From Clostridiales bacterium (GTDB lineage: Bacteria; Bacillota; Clostridia; Christensenellales; Aristaeellaceae): a stretch of 16,082 nt of DNA. The stretch's first letter is position 1. Every line of letters begins with the position of its first letter. Of this stretch, positions 6,938 through 14,014 are shown piece after piece. The notes beneath the pieces were generated by a model. The model had not been told where the DNA came from and made no database searches. It was given only the letters and a program-made list of their open reading frames with translations. Made by a program: the position numbers and the translations under genes. Location of the stretch: contig SFFC01000049.1 of the NCBI GenBank assembly GCA_004556985.1, positions 1 through 16,082 on the forward strand. The letters run 5' to 3'.

Positions 6938-7029
6938 CTGAAAGTCCCTTTGCAAAGCTCCGGTCTCGACCGCAAAGCAGCGGGACTTTCATCACTTGGT
7001 CGGAAATGCAACCGGCATCATGCCGGTTT
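6938..7029 (-). promoter_or_regulatory. Structured leader element, copy B (5' leader of the MerR mRNA)
   Basis: On the minus strand: P3, AACCGGC with GCCGGTT around ATGAT, perfect 7 bp; P1, a perfect 10-bp stem TGAAAGTCCC with GGGACTTTCA (6939-6948 and 6982-6991); P2 inside P1, a 5-bp hairpin with two G-U pairs (6969-6981). Relative to copy A the P1 pairs at element positions 4/52 and 7/49 and the P2 pair 33/43 change on both sides and stay paired. The P1 end is 9 bases before the GGAGG of the MerR gene, and the predicted +1 near 7060 puts the whole element in the 5' leader. The single-stranded part CGAGACCGGAGC is identical in both copies. Confidence 0.7.
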
Positions 7030-7033
7030 TGAT

Positions 7034-7058
7034 CAGGAAGAGGAAATCGGTCTTCCTG
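7034..7058 (-). promoter_or_regulatory. 5'-terminal stem-loop of the MerR mRNA
   Basis: CAGGAAGA (7034-7041) and TCTTCCTG (7051-7058) form a perfect 8-bp inverted repeat with a 9-base loop. It begins about 2 bases after the predicted +1 and precedes element copy B. No T-run follows. Confidence 0.5.
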
Positions 7059-7066
7059 TATGAGCC

Positions 7067-7097
7067 AGTATAAACCTGTACGCGGCGTACAGGTCAA
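7067..7097 (-). promoter_or_regulatory. MerR-type promoter with palindromic operator in a 19-bp spacer
   Basis: On the minus strand TTGACC (7097-7092) and TATACT (7072-7067) are separated by 19 bases, two more than optimal. The spacer region is almost filled by a perfect 9+3+9 dyad, ACCTGTACG CCG CGTACAGGT (7074-7094). Over-long spacers holding a dyad are the hallmark of promoters activated by MerR-family proteins. The promoter reads into the MerR gene at 6917, so autoregulation is inferred. Confidence 0.85.
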
Positions 7098-7112
7098 GAG
7101 GCGCAAGCCCAA

Positions 7113-7856
7113 TTACTCGTATTTTTTACCGACGGCGTAGAGCGGAACGAACAAACCGCCGAGCAGCAGGATCAGCAGCACCCAGCGCTCGCTGGCGGCC
7201 CAAAAAGCGGGGCAAAGAGCAGGCATCAGCAGCGACAGGGCGGGCAGGAGGAGCAAAGACAGGCAGGCCCAGACGCAGCCGGTCAGAACGATTGACGGCC
7301 AGTTGCTGTTGCTCAGACGCACGCCGGGGAGGTTCATGCGCAGGGGCCCGTCGCTGACGGCGCTGAGGCTGTAATCGTCATAGCAGACGGGCAGCCTTTC
7401 CCGGGCAAGAAAGCAGAAGTACACGCCGAAAAAAACGCAGAGCAGGAAACAGGTCGTGATGGCTGCCCCGATGTGGCCGCGAATGTACAGCATCAGCATT
7501 TCGATGAGGCCCACGGCGCAGCAGAGCAGAAAGCCGCAGCAGCGCAGGCTCTTGTGGCGTAGAAACCGGTTCTGCGCTGCATCCGAGATGGAGAGGACTG
7601 CCTTGACGGCCTGGTCGGCGTGAACGGTGTCGCTTTGAATCCGTTCGCCGAGCAAAAGCTCTGTGACGCTGATGCCTAGAAGCTCTGAAAGGGGAATGAG
7701 CAGCGTTGTGTCGGGCAGGCTTGTGCCGGTTTCCCATTTGCTGACGGCCTTGTCGGAAAGGAAGAGCCTTTCGGCGAGCTGTTTCTGCGTGAGCCCCTTT
7801 TCCTTGCGCAGCATGGCGATGAAGGCGCCGAATTTTTGTTTGTTGATTTCTTGCAT
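7113..7856 (-). CDS. XRE-family regulator with C-terminal membrane helices
   Basis: The 247-residue protein has an N-terminal helix-turn-helix of the Cro/CI type (FGAFIAMLRKEKGLTQKQLAERLFLSDKAVSKWETG, residues 9-44) followed by PDTTLLIPLSELLGISVTELLLGE. From about residue 106 there are four hydrophobic segments (106-125, 129-150, 187-212, 224-243), so it should be a membrane-anchored DNA-binding protein, an arrangement frequent in Firmicutes. The start was placed at the ATG at 7856 because GAGGTG lies 6 bases upstream and the predicted +1 is near 7868; the longer open frame to 7970 would start upstream of that promoter. It ends 16 bases before the -35 box of the MerR promoter with no terminator between, so read-through into the MerR gene is possible. 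Target and signal unknown. Confidence 0.85.
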   Translation of the reverse strand: MQEINKQKFGAFIAMLRKEKGLTQKQLAERLFLSDKAVSKWETGTSLPDTTLLIPLSELLGISVTELLLGERIQSDTVHADQAVKAVLSISDAAQNRFLRHKSLRCCGFLLCCAVGLIEMLMLYIRGHIGAAITTCFLLCVFFGVYFCFLARERLPVCYDDYSLSAVSDGPLRMNLPGVRLSNSNWPSIVLTGCVWACLSLLLLPALSLLMPALCPAFWAASERWVLLILLLGGLFVPLYAVGKKYE

Positions 7857-7874
7857 ATTGTTCACCTCGGCTTC

Positions 7875-7903
7875 ATTGTAGCGCAGCGGGGTAAAAAGCG
7901 CAA
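7875..7903 (-). promoter_or_regulatory. Predicted sigma-A promoter of the XRE regulator gene
   Basis: On the minus strand TTGCGC (7903-7898), 17 bases, TACAAT (7880-7875). The start would be near 7868, giving a leader of only about 11 bases, just enough for the GAGGTG ribosome site. Confidence 0.6.
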
Positions 7904-7955
7904 TCGAATGACAGAAGAATGGAAAAAGCGCAGGTAGAGCGGCAGGAGAACGCAT

Positions 7956-7988
7956 AAAAGCGGCGCGCATCCCAAAGGAATACGCGCC
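7956..7988 (-). terminator. Probable terminator after the fused ABC permease gene
   Basis: On the minus strand GGCGCG pairs with CGCGCC (7988-7983 with 7967-7962), extended through a mismatch by TCC/GGA, and is followed by GCTTTTATG. The T-run is short, so termination may be incomplete. Confidence 0.55.
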
Positions 7989-8000
7989 GAACGGAAAGAA

Positions 8001-9935
8001 TTATGAACCGGGTGCCGGCTTGTCCGCATCCTTCTTTTTGTGGCCGGGCAGAGCATTGCGGATCTTCGCCATCCGCCTGCGGCGGCGTTCCTTCGCCTCG
8101 AGGCGCTCGCCGAGGTCGCGCGCGCCGACGCCGTAGACGAGGTAGAGGATGATGCCGGAGACGACCATGATGAACACGGTCGAGGCGCAGCGTCTGCCGG
8201 AGGCGTTGACGTTGTAGCCGTCGCGGCCCTCCTCAGCGCACATGTTCTGAATGACCATGGCGTAGGACTTGCCGTAGCTCGAGTGGAACGTGGCGGACAT
8301 GTCATACTCGGTGAACAGCGCGTTGAAGTTGAGCGCGAAGACGGCCAGCACGCTGGGCATGATGATGGGCAGCTTGACGCGCACAAAGGTCAGCAGCTTC
8401 TTTGCACCCAGGTTGCGCGCGGCATCCTCGAGTTCCTCGTCGATGCCGTAGAACGCGGCCTTGATCATGCGCAAAGCGAACGGTATCTTGACGACCGTAT
8501 AGGCCATGACGATCAGAAAGCGCACGTTTTCGCGCATGTAGAGGTTGTTGCCCAACACATACCAGACGGACTCGGAGTTGAAAAACGTCCTGTAGGAATA
8601 GCAGATCAGGATGGTCGGCAGCAGCCAGGGGAAGAGCAGGCTGTACTCGAGCACGGTCGCGCTCTTCTTGTTGCGATGGCTGAAGATGTAGTTGACCGCG
8701 ACGACGACGATCACGCAGGCCAGCGCCGCCGCGATCGCGGACATCACGAAGCTCAGCCGGATGCCGCCAACGGTATCGGCGTTGGAGAACAGACCCGAGA
8801 TCGCGCCTGTGCGCGTCTTGAGCTTGCCGCGGGTCGTCATGAATTCATAATCCTGCGTGCCGAAGAAGTTGATGAGCGTCCAGTTGTGGACATCCAGCGT
8901 CTTGGAGCGGATGGCCGGGTAATTCTGGAACGCGAAGAGGACGATCATCACGACCGGAGTCATGTAGATCACGAAGAGCACATAGGCGTAAATGTGCGCC
9001 AGCACGTTAGCGATCGGGTTGGTGATCTTCTGCTTGACGAGCTTCGCCTTGGTCTTGCTGACGGAGAGATAATGCCCCTTGCGCTCATAGGCGCTCAGGA
9101 CGCTCAGCAGGAGGATAGTGAAGAGCGCCAGGATGATCGAGAGCAGCGCCGCGCGCGCCTGCGGGAAGGCCTCGTCGGCGACGGAGGAGCCTGCCAGACG
9201 GACGATCTCCGGGTTGATTGAGTCATAGCCCAGCAGCGTCGGGGCCGACATGGCGCACAGGCCCGTGATGAAGGTCATGACGGTCAGGGAGAAGAGCGTC
9301 GGCAGCAGCGTCGGGAGAACGACCTTGCGCAGAACCGTAAAGGGCTTGGCGCCCATGTTGCGCGCCGCCTCGACGGTATTGTAGTCGATGCCGCGGATGG
9401 CATTGCGCAAAAAGAGCATGTGGTTGCTCGTGCAGGCGAAGGTCATGGTGAAGAGGACGGCGTTGAAGCCGGAAAACCAGTTCTTGTTAAGCGACGGCAG
9501 GCAATTGGCCAGCCAGGTCGTCAGAATGCCATCCGAATCGTAGAGGAAGAGGTAGCCGGTGACCAGCGCGACGCCGGAATAGATCATCGTCGTCATATAG
9601 CCCAGGCGGAGCACGCGGGCACCCTTGATGTCAAAATACTCCGTCAACAGGACGATGGAGATGCCGACGACGTTGACCGTGATCACCAGGCAGACGGCGA
9701 GCTTGAGCGAGTTGAAGACGAATTTGGGCATGTTGCCCGCGAAGAAGAAGCGGATGACCGCGAAGGGATCGATTTCGCCGCTCGCGGTACGGACGGTGAA
9801 GATCTGGGTGATGGTGTTGAGGCAGGGAAGCAGCATGAAGCCGAAGAACAGATAGACAAAGAAGGCGATGAAGAACACCTTGCCCAGCAGATCCGGCTTG
9901 AGCCACGAAGGAGTGCGCCTGGCGGTTTTCTGCAT
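8001..9935 (-). CDS. ABC transporter permease, two fused domains (FbpB/PhnV-type)
   Basis: This is a 644-residue membrane protein made of two homologous permease halves, as in FbpB-type iron importers, giving about 12 membrane segments. Each half ends in a cytoplasmic EAA loop for the ATPase: VEAARNMGAKPFTVLRKVVLP (188-208) and LEDAARNLGAKKLLTFVRVKLP (502-523). The central linker (about 281-310) is basic and so is the C-terminal tail (KERRRRRMAK... with HKKKDADK). The start ATG at 9935 is chosen over the GTG at 9941 because AAGGAGG, inside the last codons of the ATPase gene, sits 7 bases before the ATG; the genes are 2 bases apart. Together with the ATPase and binding protein upstream it forms a complete importer. 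Iron(III), 2-aminoethylphosphonate, thiamine and polyamine systems share this architecture; I cannot choose among them. Confidence 0.9.
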   Translation of the reverse strand: MQKTARRTPSWLKPDLLGKVFFIAFFVYLFFGFMLLPCLNTITQIFTVRTASGEIDPFAVIRFFFAGNMPKFVFNSLKLAVCLVITVNVVGISIVLLTEYFDIKGARVLRLGYMTTMIYSGVALVTGYLFLYDSDGILTTWLANCLPSLNKNWFSGFNAVLFTMTFACTSNHMLFLRNAIRGIDYNTVEAARNMGAKPFTVLRKVVLPTLLPTLFSLTVMTFITGLCAMSAPTLLGYDSINPEIVRLAGSSVADEAFPQARAALLSIILALFTILLLSVLSAYERKGHYLSVSKTKAKLVKQKITNPIANVLAHIYAYVLFVIYMTPVVMIVLFAFQNYPAIRSKTLDVHNWTLINFFGTQDYEFMTTRGKLKTRTGAISGLFSNADTVGGIRLSFVMSAIAAALACVIVVVAVNYIFSHRNKKSATVLEYSLLFPWLLPTILICYSYRTFFNSESVWYVLGNNLYMRENVRFLIVMAYTVVKIPFALRMIKAAFYGIDEELEDAARNLGAKKLLTFVRVKLPIIMPSVLAVFALNFNALFTEYDMSATFHSSYGKSYAMVIQNMCAEEGRDGYNVNASGRRCASTVFIMVVSGIILYLVYGVGARDLGERLEAKERRRRRMAKIRNALPGHKKKDADKPAPGS

Positions 9936-9937
9936 AA

Positions 9938-10951
9938 TCACGCCTCCTTGACGGGCGCGTCGTAGGACATGACGTTGGCGGGATGCAGGACCAGGACGAC
10001 CTGCTGCCCCGGCTCATAGATATTGACGCCGTCGTTCTTCTCGATCACCTTGACGGTCTGCCCGGCGGCTTCGATGGCGTACTTGATGTAGAGGCCGTAG
10101 TACTCGCGGCTGGCGATCGTTCCTTCCAGCTGCACCTCGCCCGGATGGGCAGGGCAGTTGACGCGCACGCGCTCCAGCCGGATGAAATGATGCTTTTCGG
10201 GGTCGAGCCGCATGGCGCGGACGATGTCGTCTCCCAGGCGGTTGATGTCGCCGATGAAGTTGCAGACGAACTCGGTCTGCGAGTGGTTGTAGATCTCGTT
10301 GGGGGTGCCGATCTGCTCGATATAGCCCTTGTTGAAGACGGCGATGCGGTCGGAGAGCGTCAGCGCCTCCTCCTGATCGTGGGTGACGTAGATGGTCGTG
10401 ATGCCGAATTCGCGCTGCATCTTCTTGAGCTCGTTGCGCAGCTGAACGCGCAGCTTCGCGTCGAGGTTCGAGAGCGGCTCATCCATGCAGATGATGCTCG
10501 GCTCGGTGACGAGCGCACGAGCGATCGCGACGCGCTGCTGCTGGCCGCCGGAGAGCTGGCTGACCGCCTTTTTGAGCTGCTCATCCGAGAGATCGACCTT
10601 GCGGGCGATGTCGCGGACCTTACGGTCGATTTCCGTCTTTTTCAGCTTCTTGACCTTGAGGCCGAAGGCGATGTTGTCGTAGACGGTCATCGTTGGGAAG
10701 AGCGCGTAGCTCTGGAAGACGATACCAATATTGCGCTCCTCAATCGGCACATGGGTGATATCCTCGCCGTTCATGCTGACCGTGCCGGCGACGGGATCGA
10801 TGAAGCCGGTGATGGTGCGCAGCGTGGTCGTCTTGCCGCAGCCGGAAGGGCCCAGAAAGGTGAAGAACTCCCCTTCGCGGACTTCGACATTGATGTGATG
10901 AAGAGCCTCGAAGTCGTCGAACTTCACGACGATATTGGACAACTCAATCAT
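9938..10951 (-). CDS. ABC transporter ATP-binding protein with TOBE domain (FbpC/PotA type)
   Basis: This ATPase subunit has 337 residues. Seen: Walker A GPSGCGKTT (34-42), Q-loop IVFQ (Gln80) with SYALFPTMTVYDNIAFGL, signature LSGGQQQR (133-140), Walker B IICMDEP (153-159), D-loop SNLD (161-164) and the switch His in YVTHDQEEA. The C-terminal part from about residue 235 is the regulatory TOBE-like domain usual in iron, sulfate, polyamine and sugar importers. The gene lies between the binding protein (87 bases upstream, with a hairpin between) and the fused permease (2 bases downstream). AGGGAG about 10 bases before the ATG is a weak ribosome site, consistent with lower translation than the binding protein. 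Confidence 0.94.
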   Translation of the reverse strand: MIELSNIVVKFDDFEALHHINVEVREGEFFTFLGPSGCGKTTTLRTITGFIDPVAGTVSMNGEDITHVPIEERNIGIVFQSYALFPTMTVYDNIAFGLKVKKLKKTEIDRKVRDIARKVDLSDEQLKKAVSQLSGGQQQRVAIARALVTEPSIICMDEPLSNLDAKLRVQLRNELKKMQREFGITTIYVTHDQEEALTLSDRIAVFNKGYIEQIGTPNEIYNHSQTEFVCNFIGDINRLGDDIVRAMRLDPEKHHFIRLERVRVNCPAHPGEVQLEGTIASREYYGLYIKYAIEAAGQTVKVIEKNDGVNIYEPGQQVVLVLHPANVMSYDAPVKEA

Positions 10952-10989
10952 GGGGGACAGCTCCCTTCGATAGTGGATTGAATAAGGAG

Positions 10990-11020
10990 AAGGCGAGTCT
11001 GCGCGCGGCAGACTCGCCTT
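10990..11020 (-). terminator. Intercistronic hairpin after the binding-protein gene (partial terminator or 3' stabiliser)
   Basis: A perfect 12-bp stem, AAGGCGAGTCTG with CAGACTCGCCTT, around a 7-base loop. On the minus strand the following bases are CTCCTTATTC, not a T-run, so most polymerases could pass. Placed between binding-protein and ATPase genes, it fits a site that protects the upstream message or lowers transporter expression. Confidence 0.6.
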
Positions 11021-11038
11021 TGAGATACACGCAACGAA

Positions 11039-12244
11039 TTACTTGGCAGCAGCCTGCGTCAGAACAGTCCAGTCAAGGTTGTCCCAATCCGGCTCGGCGG
11101 GCGCCGCGCTGTTGTCGGCCCAGTAGAAGCCCAGGTTGGTCATGATGTTCGTCCACTCGGAGGAATGCGCAGCGACATACTCCGCGTAGTTCATGTCGGT
11201 GCCCTCGACCTTGGTCAGGGAGCAGTTCTTGAGGGTGTAGATCGCCGGGGTCTCGTCATAGATCATGCCGGCAGCGACGGTGTTGCAGGGGAAGGAGTCG
11301 AACTCGTCGGCCCAGGCAGCCTGGGTCTCGGCGGAGCCGAACCACTCGGCGAACGCCTTCACAACCTCGGTCTCCTCCTCGGAGCGGCCCTCGCGGTCGA
11401 GGATGCCGATGTACTCGGCGATGTAGTAGGTGCCGTCCGCGATCTCGACGATGCCCCAGTTCTCAGGATCGAGCGTGCCCAGCAGCGGGGAAGAGGAGCT
11501 GTCGGCAGCGGCATCGATGTTGCCGTAGAGGGAAGAGGAGTAGAACGTGGAGACCTGCACGTCGCCGCGGTTCAGCGGATCAAAGCCGTAGCTGTCGCCG
11601 GTGAAGAAGCCGTTGGCACAGTAGGCCCACAGGGTCTTCCAGCCCTCGACGGAAATGCCGCCCGCCGGAGAGGACGGATCGACGAAGGAATAGAGCATCG
11701 CGTTGTTGATGTTGCTGTTGGTGGTGCCGCCGACCTTGCCCTGGCGATACCACTTGTAGCCGCAGTTCACGATGTCGGCCCAGTGCTCAAAGGAGAGCGC
11801 TTCGCCGCTTGTGCCCAACTCGTCGTTGCGGTAGAGCATCAGGATGTTCTGGATGACGAGGCCATAGGCCTTGTTCGGATAGACGTACTCGCCGACGTCG
11901 CCCGCCCAGGAAGGCGTCCAGTCCATGACCTTGAGGTTCTCGTAGGTGCCGCCCACGAGCTGGGACCAGCGGGTCTCGTTCAGGCCGAAGATCAGGTCGC
12001 CATCCTTGTTCTCGTTGGCAGCCTGGATCGCAGCGGTGTCGCCGGAGATGACGGAATTGTCATCCAGCGAGATGTTGAAGCCGGCTTCCTTGGCGGCATT
12101 TTGAAGCCAGGTCGCGCGCTCCGTAGAGTTGGAGTTGGAGTAGATGCGGATGGTGTAATTGCTCGCGTCGGCACTGGCGGCGGCGAAGCAGACAAGGCTC
12201 ATCAGCACGGCAAGCGCCAGAGCCACGGACAGGAAGCGTTTCAT
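11039..12244 (-). CDS. ABC transporter extracellular substrate-binding protein (type 2 periplasmic-binding fold)
   Basis: The 401-residue receptor is encoded first in a three-gene importer operon. The ATG at 12244 is preceded by AGGAGG at 8 bases and followed by a signal peptide (residues 1 to about 25, MKRFLS, hydrophobic core, ending AAASA before Asp). The mature protein starts with YTIRIYSNSNSTERATWLQNAAKEAGFNISL, typical of the iron/spermidine/phosphonate-type receptors that begin with a beta-strand and an early 'alternative-outcome' loop. The GTYYIAEYIG segment has adjacent tyrosines reminiscent of iron ligands in FbpA, but this is only suggestive and the order of the other ligands is not clear. 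Cys19 lies in the hydrophobic part, yet there is no lipobox. The paired fused permease supports this class. Substrate unresolved. Confidence 0.87.
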   Translation of the reverse strand: MKRFLSVALALAVLMSLVCFAAASADASNYTIRIYSNSNSTERATWLQNAAKEAGFNISLDDNSVISGDTAAIQAANENKDGDLIFGLNETRWSQLVGGTYENLKVMDWTPSWAGDVGEYVYPNKAYGLVIQNILMLYRNDELGTSGEALSFEHWADIVNCGYKWYRQGKVGGTTNSNINNAMLYSFVDPSSPAGGISVEGWKTLWAYCANGFFTGDSYGFDPLNRGDVQVSTFYSSSLYGNIDAAADSSSSPLLGTLDPENWGIVEIADGTYYIAEYIGILDREGRSEEETEVVKAFAEWFGSAETQAAWADEFDSFPCNTVAAGMIYDETPAIYTLKNCSLTKVEGTDMNYAEYVAAHSSEWTNIMTNLGFYWADNSAAPAEPDWDNLDWTVLTQAAAK

Positions 12245-12271
12245 GGACAAATCCTCCTTAAATTGATATTG

Positions 12272-12294
12272 ATCCGATGCAAGCGCCATCGGAT
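12272..12294 (-). promoter_or_regulatory. 5'-terminal leader stem-loop of the binding-protein operon mRNA
   Basis: ATCCGATG and CATCGGAT form a perfect 8-bp stem around a 7-base loop (12272-12279 and 12287-12294). It begins about 6 bases after the predicted +1 near 12300 and ends before the AGGAGG site. No T-run follows. Confidence 0.55.
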
Positions 12295-12306
12295 GGTTCT
12301 GCTCTT

Positions 12307-12334
12307 ATTATACACGGATTTTACAAAAAATCAA
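12307..12334 (-). promoter_or_regulatory. Sigma-A promoter of the binding-protein-dependent ABC operon
   Basis: On the minus strand TTGATT (12334-12329), 16 bases, TATAAT (12312-12307). The -10 box is consensus. The leader is about 56 bases. The direct repeats described at 12316-12356 overlap the spacer and flank the -35 box. Confidence 0.75.
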
Positions 12335-12356
12335 TTTGGATTTTACATGTTTTACA
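12316..12356. repeat. Direct repeats GGATTTTACA over the promoter, candidate operator
   Basis: GGATTTTACA occurs exactly at 12316-12325 and 12338-12347, 22 bases apart (two helical turns), and GTTTTACA follows at 12349-12356. One copy lies in the -10/-35 spacer and one just upstream of the -35. Evenly phased repeats on one DNA face suggest a repressor or activator site. The regulator is unknown. Confidence 0.4.
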
Positions 12357-12421
12357 GCAGAGTCAACGAAAAGAATGATCCCGCCTGGAAAAGCAGAGGG
12401 ATTGCCGCGCCGGAAAGGGAG

Positions 12422-12454
12422 AAAAAAGAGACTGCCGGATCATCCGGCAGCCTC
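12422..12454 (-). terminator. Intrinsic terminator of the tctCBA operon
   Basis: On the minus strand a 12-bp stem (GAGGCTGCCGGA with TCCGGCAGTCTC, one G-T pair, 3-base loop TGA) is followed by six T. It begins 14 bases after the tctA stop codon. Confidence 0.9.
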
Positions 12455-12468
12455 TTGCGGGAAACGGA

Positions 12469-13998
12469 TTATTCGCCCTTTGCGGCGGCCTTTGCGGCGG
12501 CCTCGCGCTTGTTGATCTTCTTCTGGTTGTAGATGGAGAAGAGGATGACGGCGACGGCGACCACGAAGAAGCCGACGGCGATGGGACGACCCAGGATGGC
12601 GAGGAAGTTTCCGCCATTGAGATCCATGAAGCGGACGAAATTCTGCTCGCACATCGGCCCGAGGATGAGGGCGAGCAGGATCGGGCTGAGCGGGAACTCG
12701 TACTTGTTCATCAGCCAGCCGACCACGCCGAAGAGGACGCAGACGCCGACGTCGAACACGTTCTTGTTGATGGAGAACGCGCCCAGCAGGGAGATGACCA
12801 GAATGATCGGATAGAGAATCTTCTTCTCGACCGAGACGATCTTGGCGAAGAAGCGGACGCCGCAGCAGCCGACGACCAGCATCGCCAGGTTGGCAAGCAT
12901 CAGCGCGGCAAAGACGCAGTAGACGGTGTCCAGCTTGTCGACGTACATCGTCGGGCCGGGCTGGATGCCCTTCATGATGAATGCGCCGAGGATGACGGCG
13001 GTGACGGCGTCACCCGGAACGCCCAGGGAAAGCAGAGGGATCATCGCGCCGCCGGAGCAGCCGTTGTTCGCGGATTCCGTGGAGGCGATGCCTTGCGGAA
13101 TGCCGGTGCCCCACTGCTCGGGATGCTTGCTGAAGCTCTTGTTGAAGCCGTAGGAGACGAACACGGCGATGTCGCCGCCCGCGCCCGGAATCGCGCCGAT
13201 GAAGGTGCCGATCAGGCCGCCGGAGAGGATCTGCGGCCAGATCTGGGCGATCGTGGAAAGGCTGGGCAGAACCTCGGTGATCTTCTCGTTGGAGCGCTCC
13301 TGCTTCTCTTCGCCGTTGATGATGCGCTCGACGCCGGCGATGATCTCGGAGACGGCGAACAGACCGATCAGCACGGGAATGAACTGCAGGCCGGAATACA
13401 GCGACTTGACGCCGAAGGTGAAGCGCTTGGCGCTGTAGGTCGGGTCCATACCGACAGTGCACAGCAGCATGCCGAAGAAGGCTGAGATCAGGCCCTTGGC
13501 GATGGACTGGCCGGAGATGGCGATGATGACGGAGAGGCCGAAGACGGCGAGCATCAGCATCTCGGCGGAGGTGAACTCCATGGCCACATCCGCGATGAGC
13601 GGGGAGAGGAAGGTCATGACCAGCGCACCGATGATGCCGCCGCAGAAGGAGGCGAACATGGCGATGGAAAGCGCCTTGCCTGCCTGACCCTTCTGGCACA
13701 TCGGGTAGCCATCCAGCAGCGTCGCGGCTGCGGCAGGCGTGCCCGGCGCGTGGATCAGGATGGCGGAAATCGAGCCGCCGTACATGCCGCCGCAGTAGAT
13801 GCCCAGCAGCAGACCGATGGACGGGATCAGATCCATGCCGAAGGAGAAGGGAATCAGCAGCGCGACGCCCATGGTGGCCGTCATGCCGGGGATCGCGCCC
13901 AACAGCACGCCGCCGGTAGCGCCCAGCAGCGTCATCAGAAGCACTTCAGGATTGAGAAAGACGGAACCGTAGCTCTGGAAAAGCAAACTCCAATTCAT
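12469..13998 (-). CDS. tctA: Tripartite tricarboxylate transporter, large membrane subunit TctA
   Basis: The large permease of a TTT family secondary transporter has 509 residues and about 12 hydrophobic segments, the usual size. Family motifs: GAIPGMTATMGVALLIP (34-50), GGSISAILIHAPGTPAAAATLLDGYP (74-99), a second GAIPGAGGD motif near 270, and GIPQGIASTESANNGCSGGAMIPLLSLGVPGD near 300-330, close to the consensus GI.APE.ANN but with STE in place of APE. The C-terminal tail is Lys/Ala rich. The ATG at 13998 has GGAGG 7 bases upstream and lies 16 bases after the tctB stop. Uses an ion gradient to import an organic acid delivered by TctC. Citrate and other carboxylates are known substrates in the family; none can be assigned here. 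Confidence 0.96.
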   Translation of the reverse strand: MNWSLLFQSYGSVFLNPEVLLMTLLGATGGVLLGAIPGMTATMGVALLIPFSFGMDLIPSIGLLLGIYCGGMYGGSISAILIHAPGTPAAAATLLDGYPMCQKGQAGKALSIAMFASFCGGIIGALVMTFLSPLIADVAMEFTSAEMLMLAVFGLSVIIAISGQSIAKGLISAFFGMLLCTVGMDPTYSAKRFTFGVKSLYSGLQFIPVLIGLFAVSEIIAGVERIINGEEKQERSNEKITEVLPSLSTIAQIWPQILSGGLIGTFIGAIPGAGGDIAVFVSYGFNKSFSKHPEQWGTGIPQGIASTESANNGCSGGAMIPLLSLGVPGDAVTAVILGAFIMKGIQPGPTMYVDKLDTVYCVFAALMLANLAMLVVGCCGVRFFAKIVSVEKKILYPIILVISLLGAFSINKNVFDVGVCVLFGVVGWLMNKYEFPLSPILLALILGPMCEQNFVRFMDLNGGNFLAILGRPIAVGFFVVAVAVILFSIYNQKKINKREAAAKAAAKGE

Positions 13999-14014
13999 AC
14001 AAGCGCCTCCTTTC

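Noticed and set aside
5916..7029. Transposon or MITE flanked by element copies C and B around the MerR gene
   Set aside because: The copies are in the same orientation, the outer ends are not inverted repeats, and no target duplication or transposase is seen.
8040..9221. Long plus-strand open frame (393 codons) opposite the fused permease gene; similar frames at 9983-10981 and 11165-12532
   Set aside because: Antisense to well-supported transporter genes, with low-complexity charged translations and no family motif.
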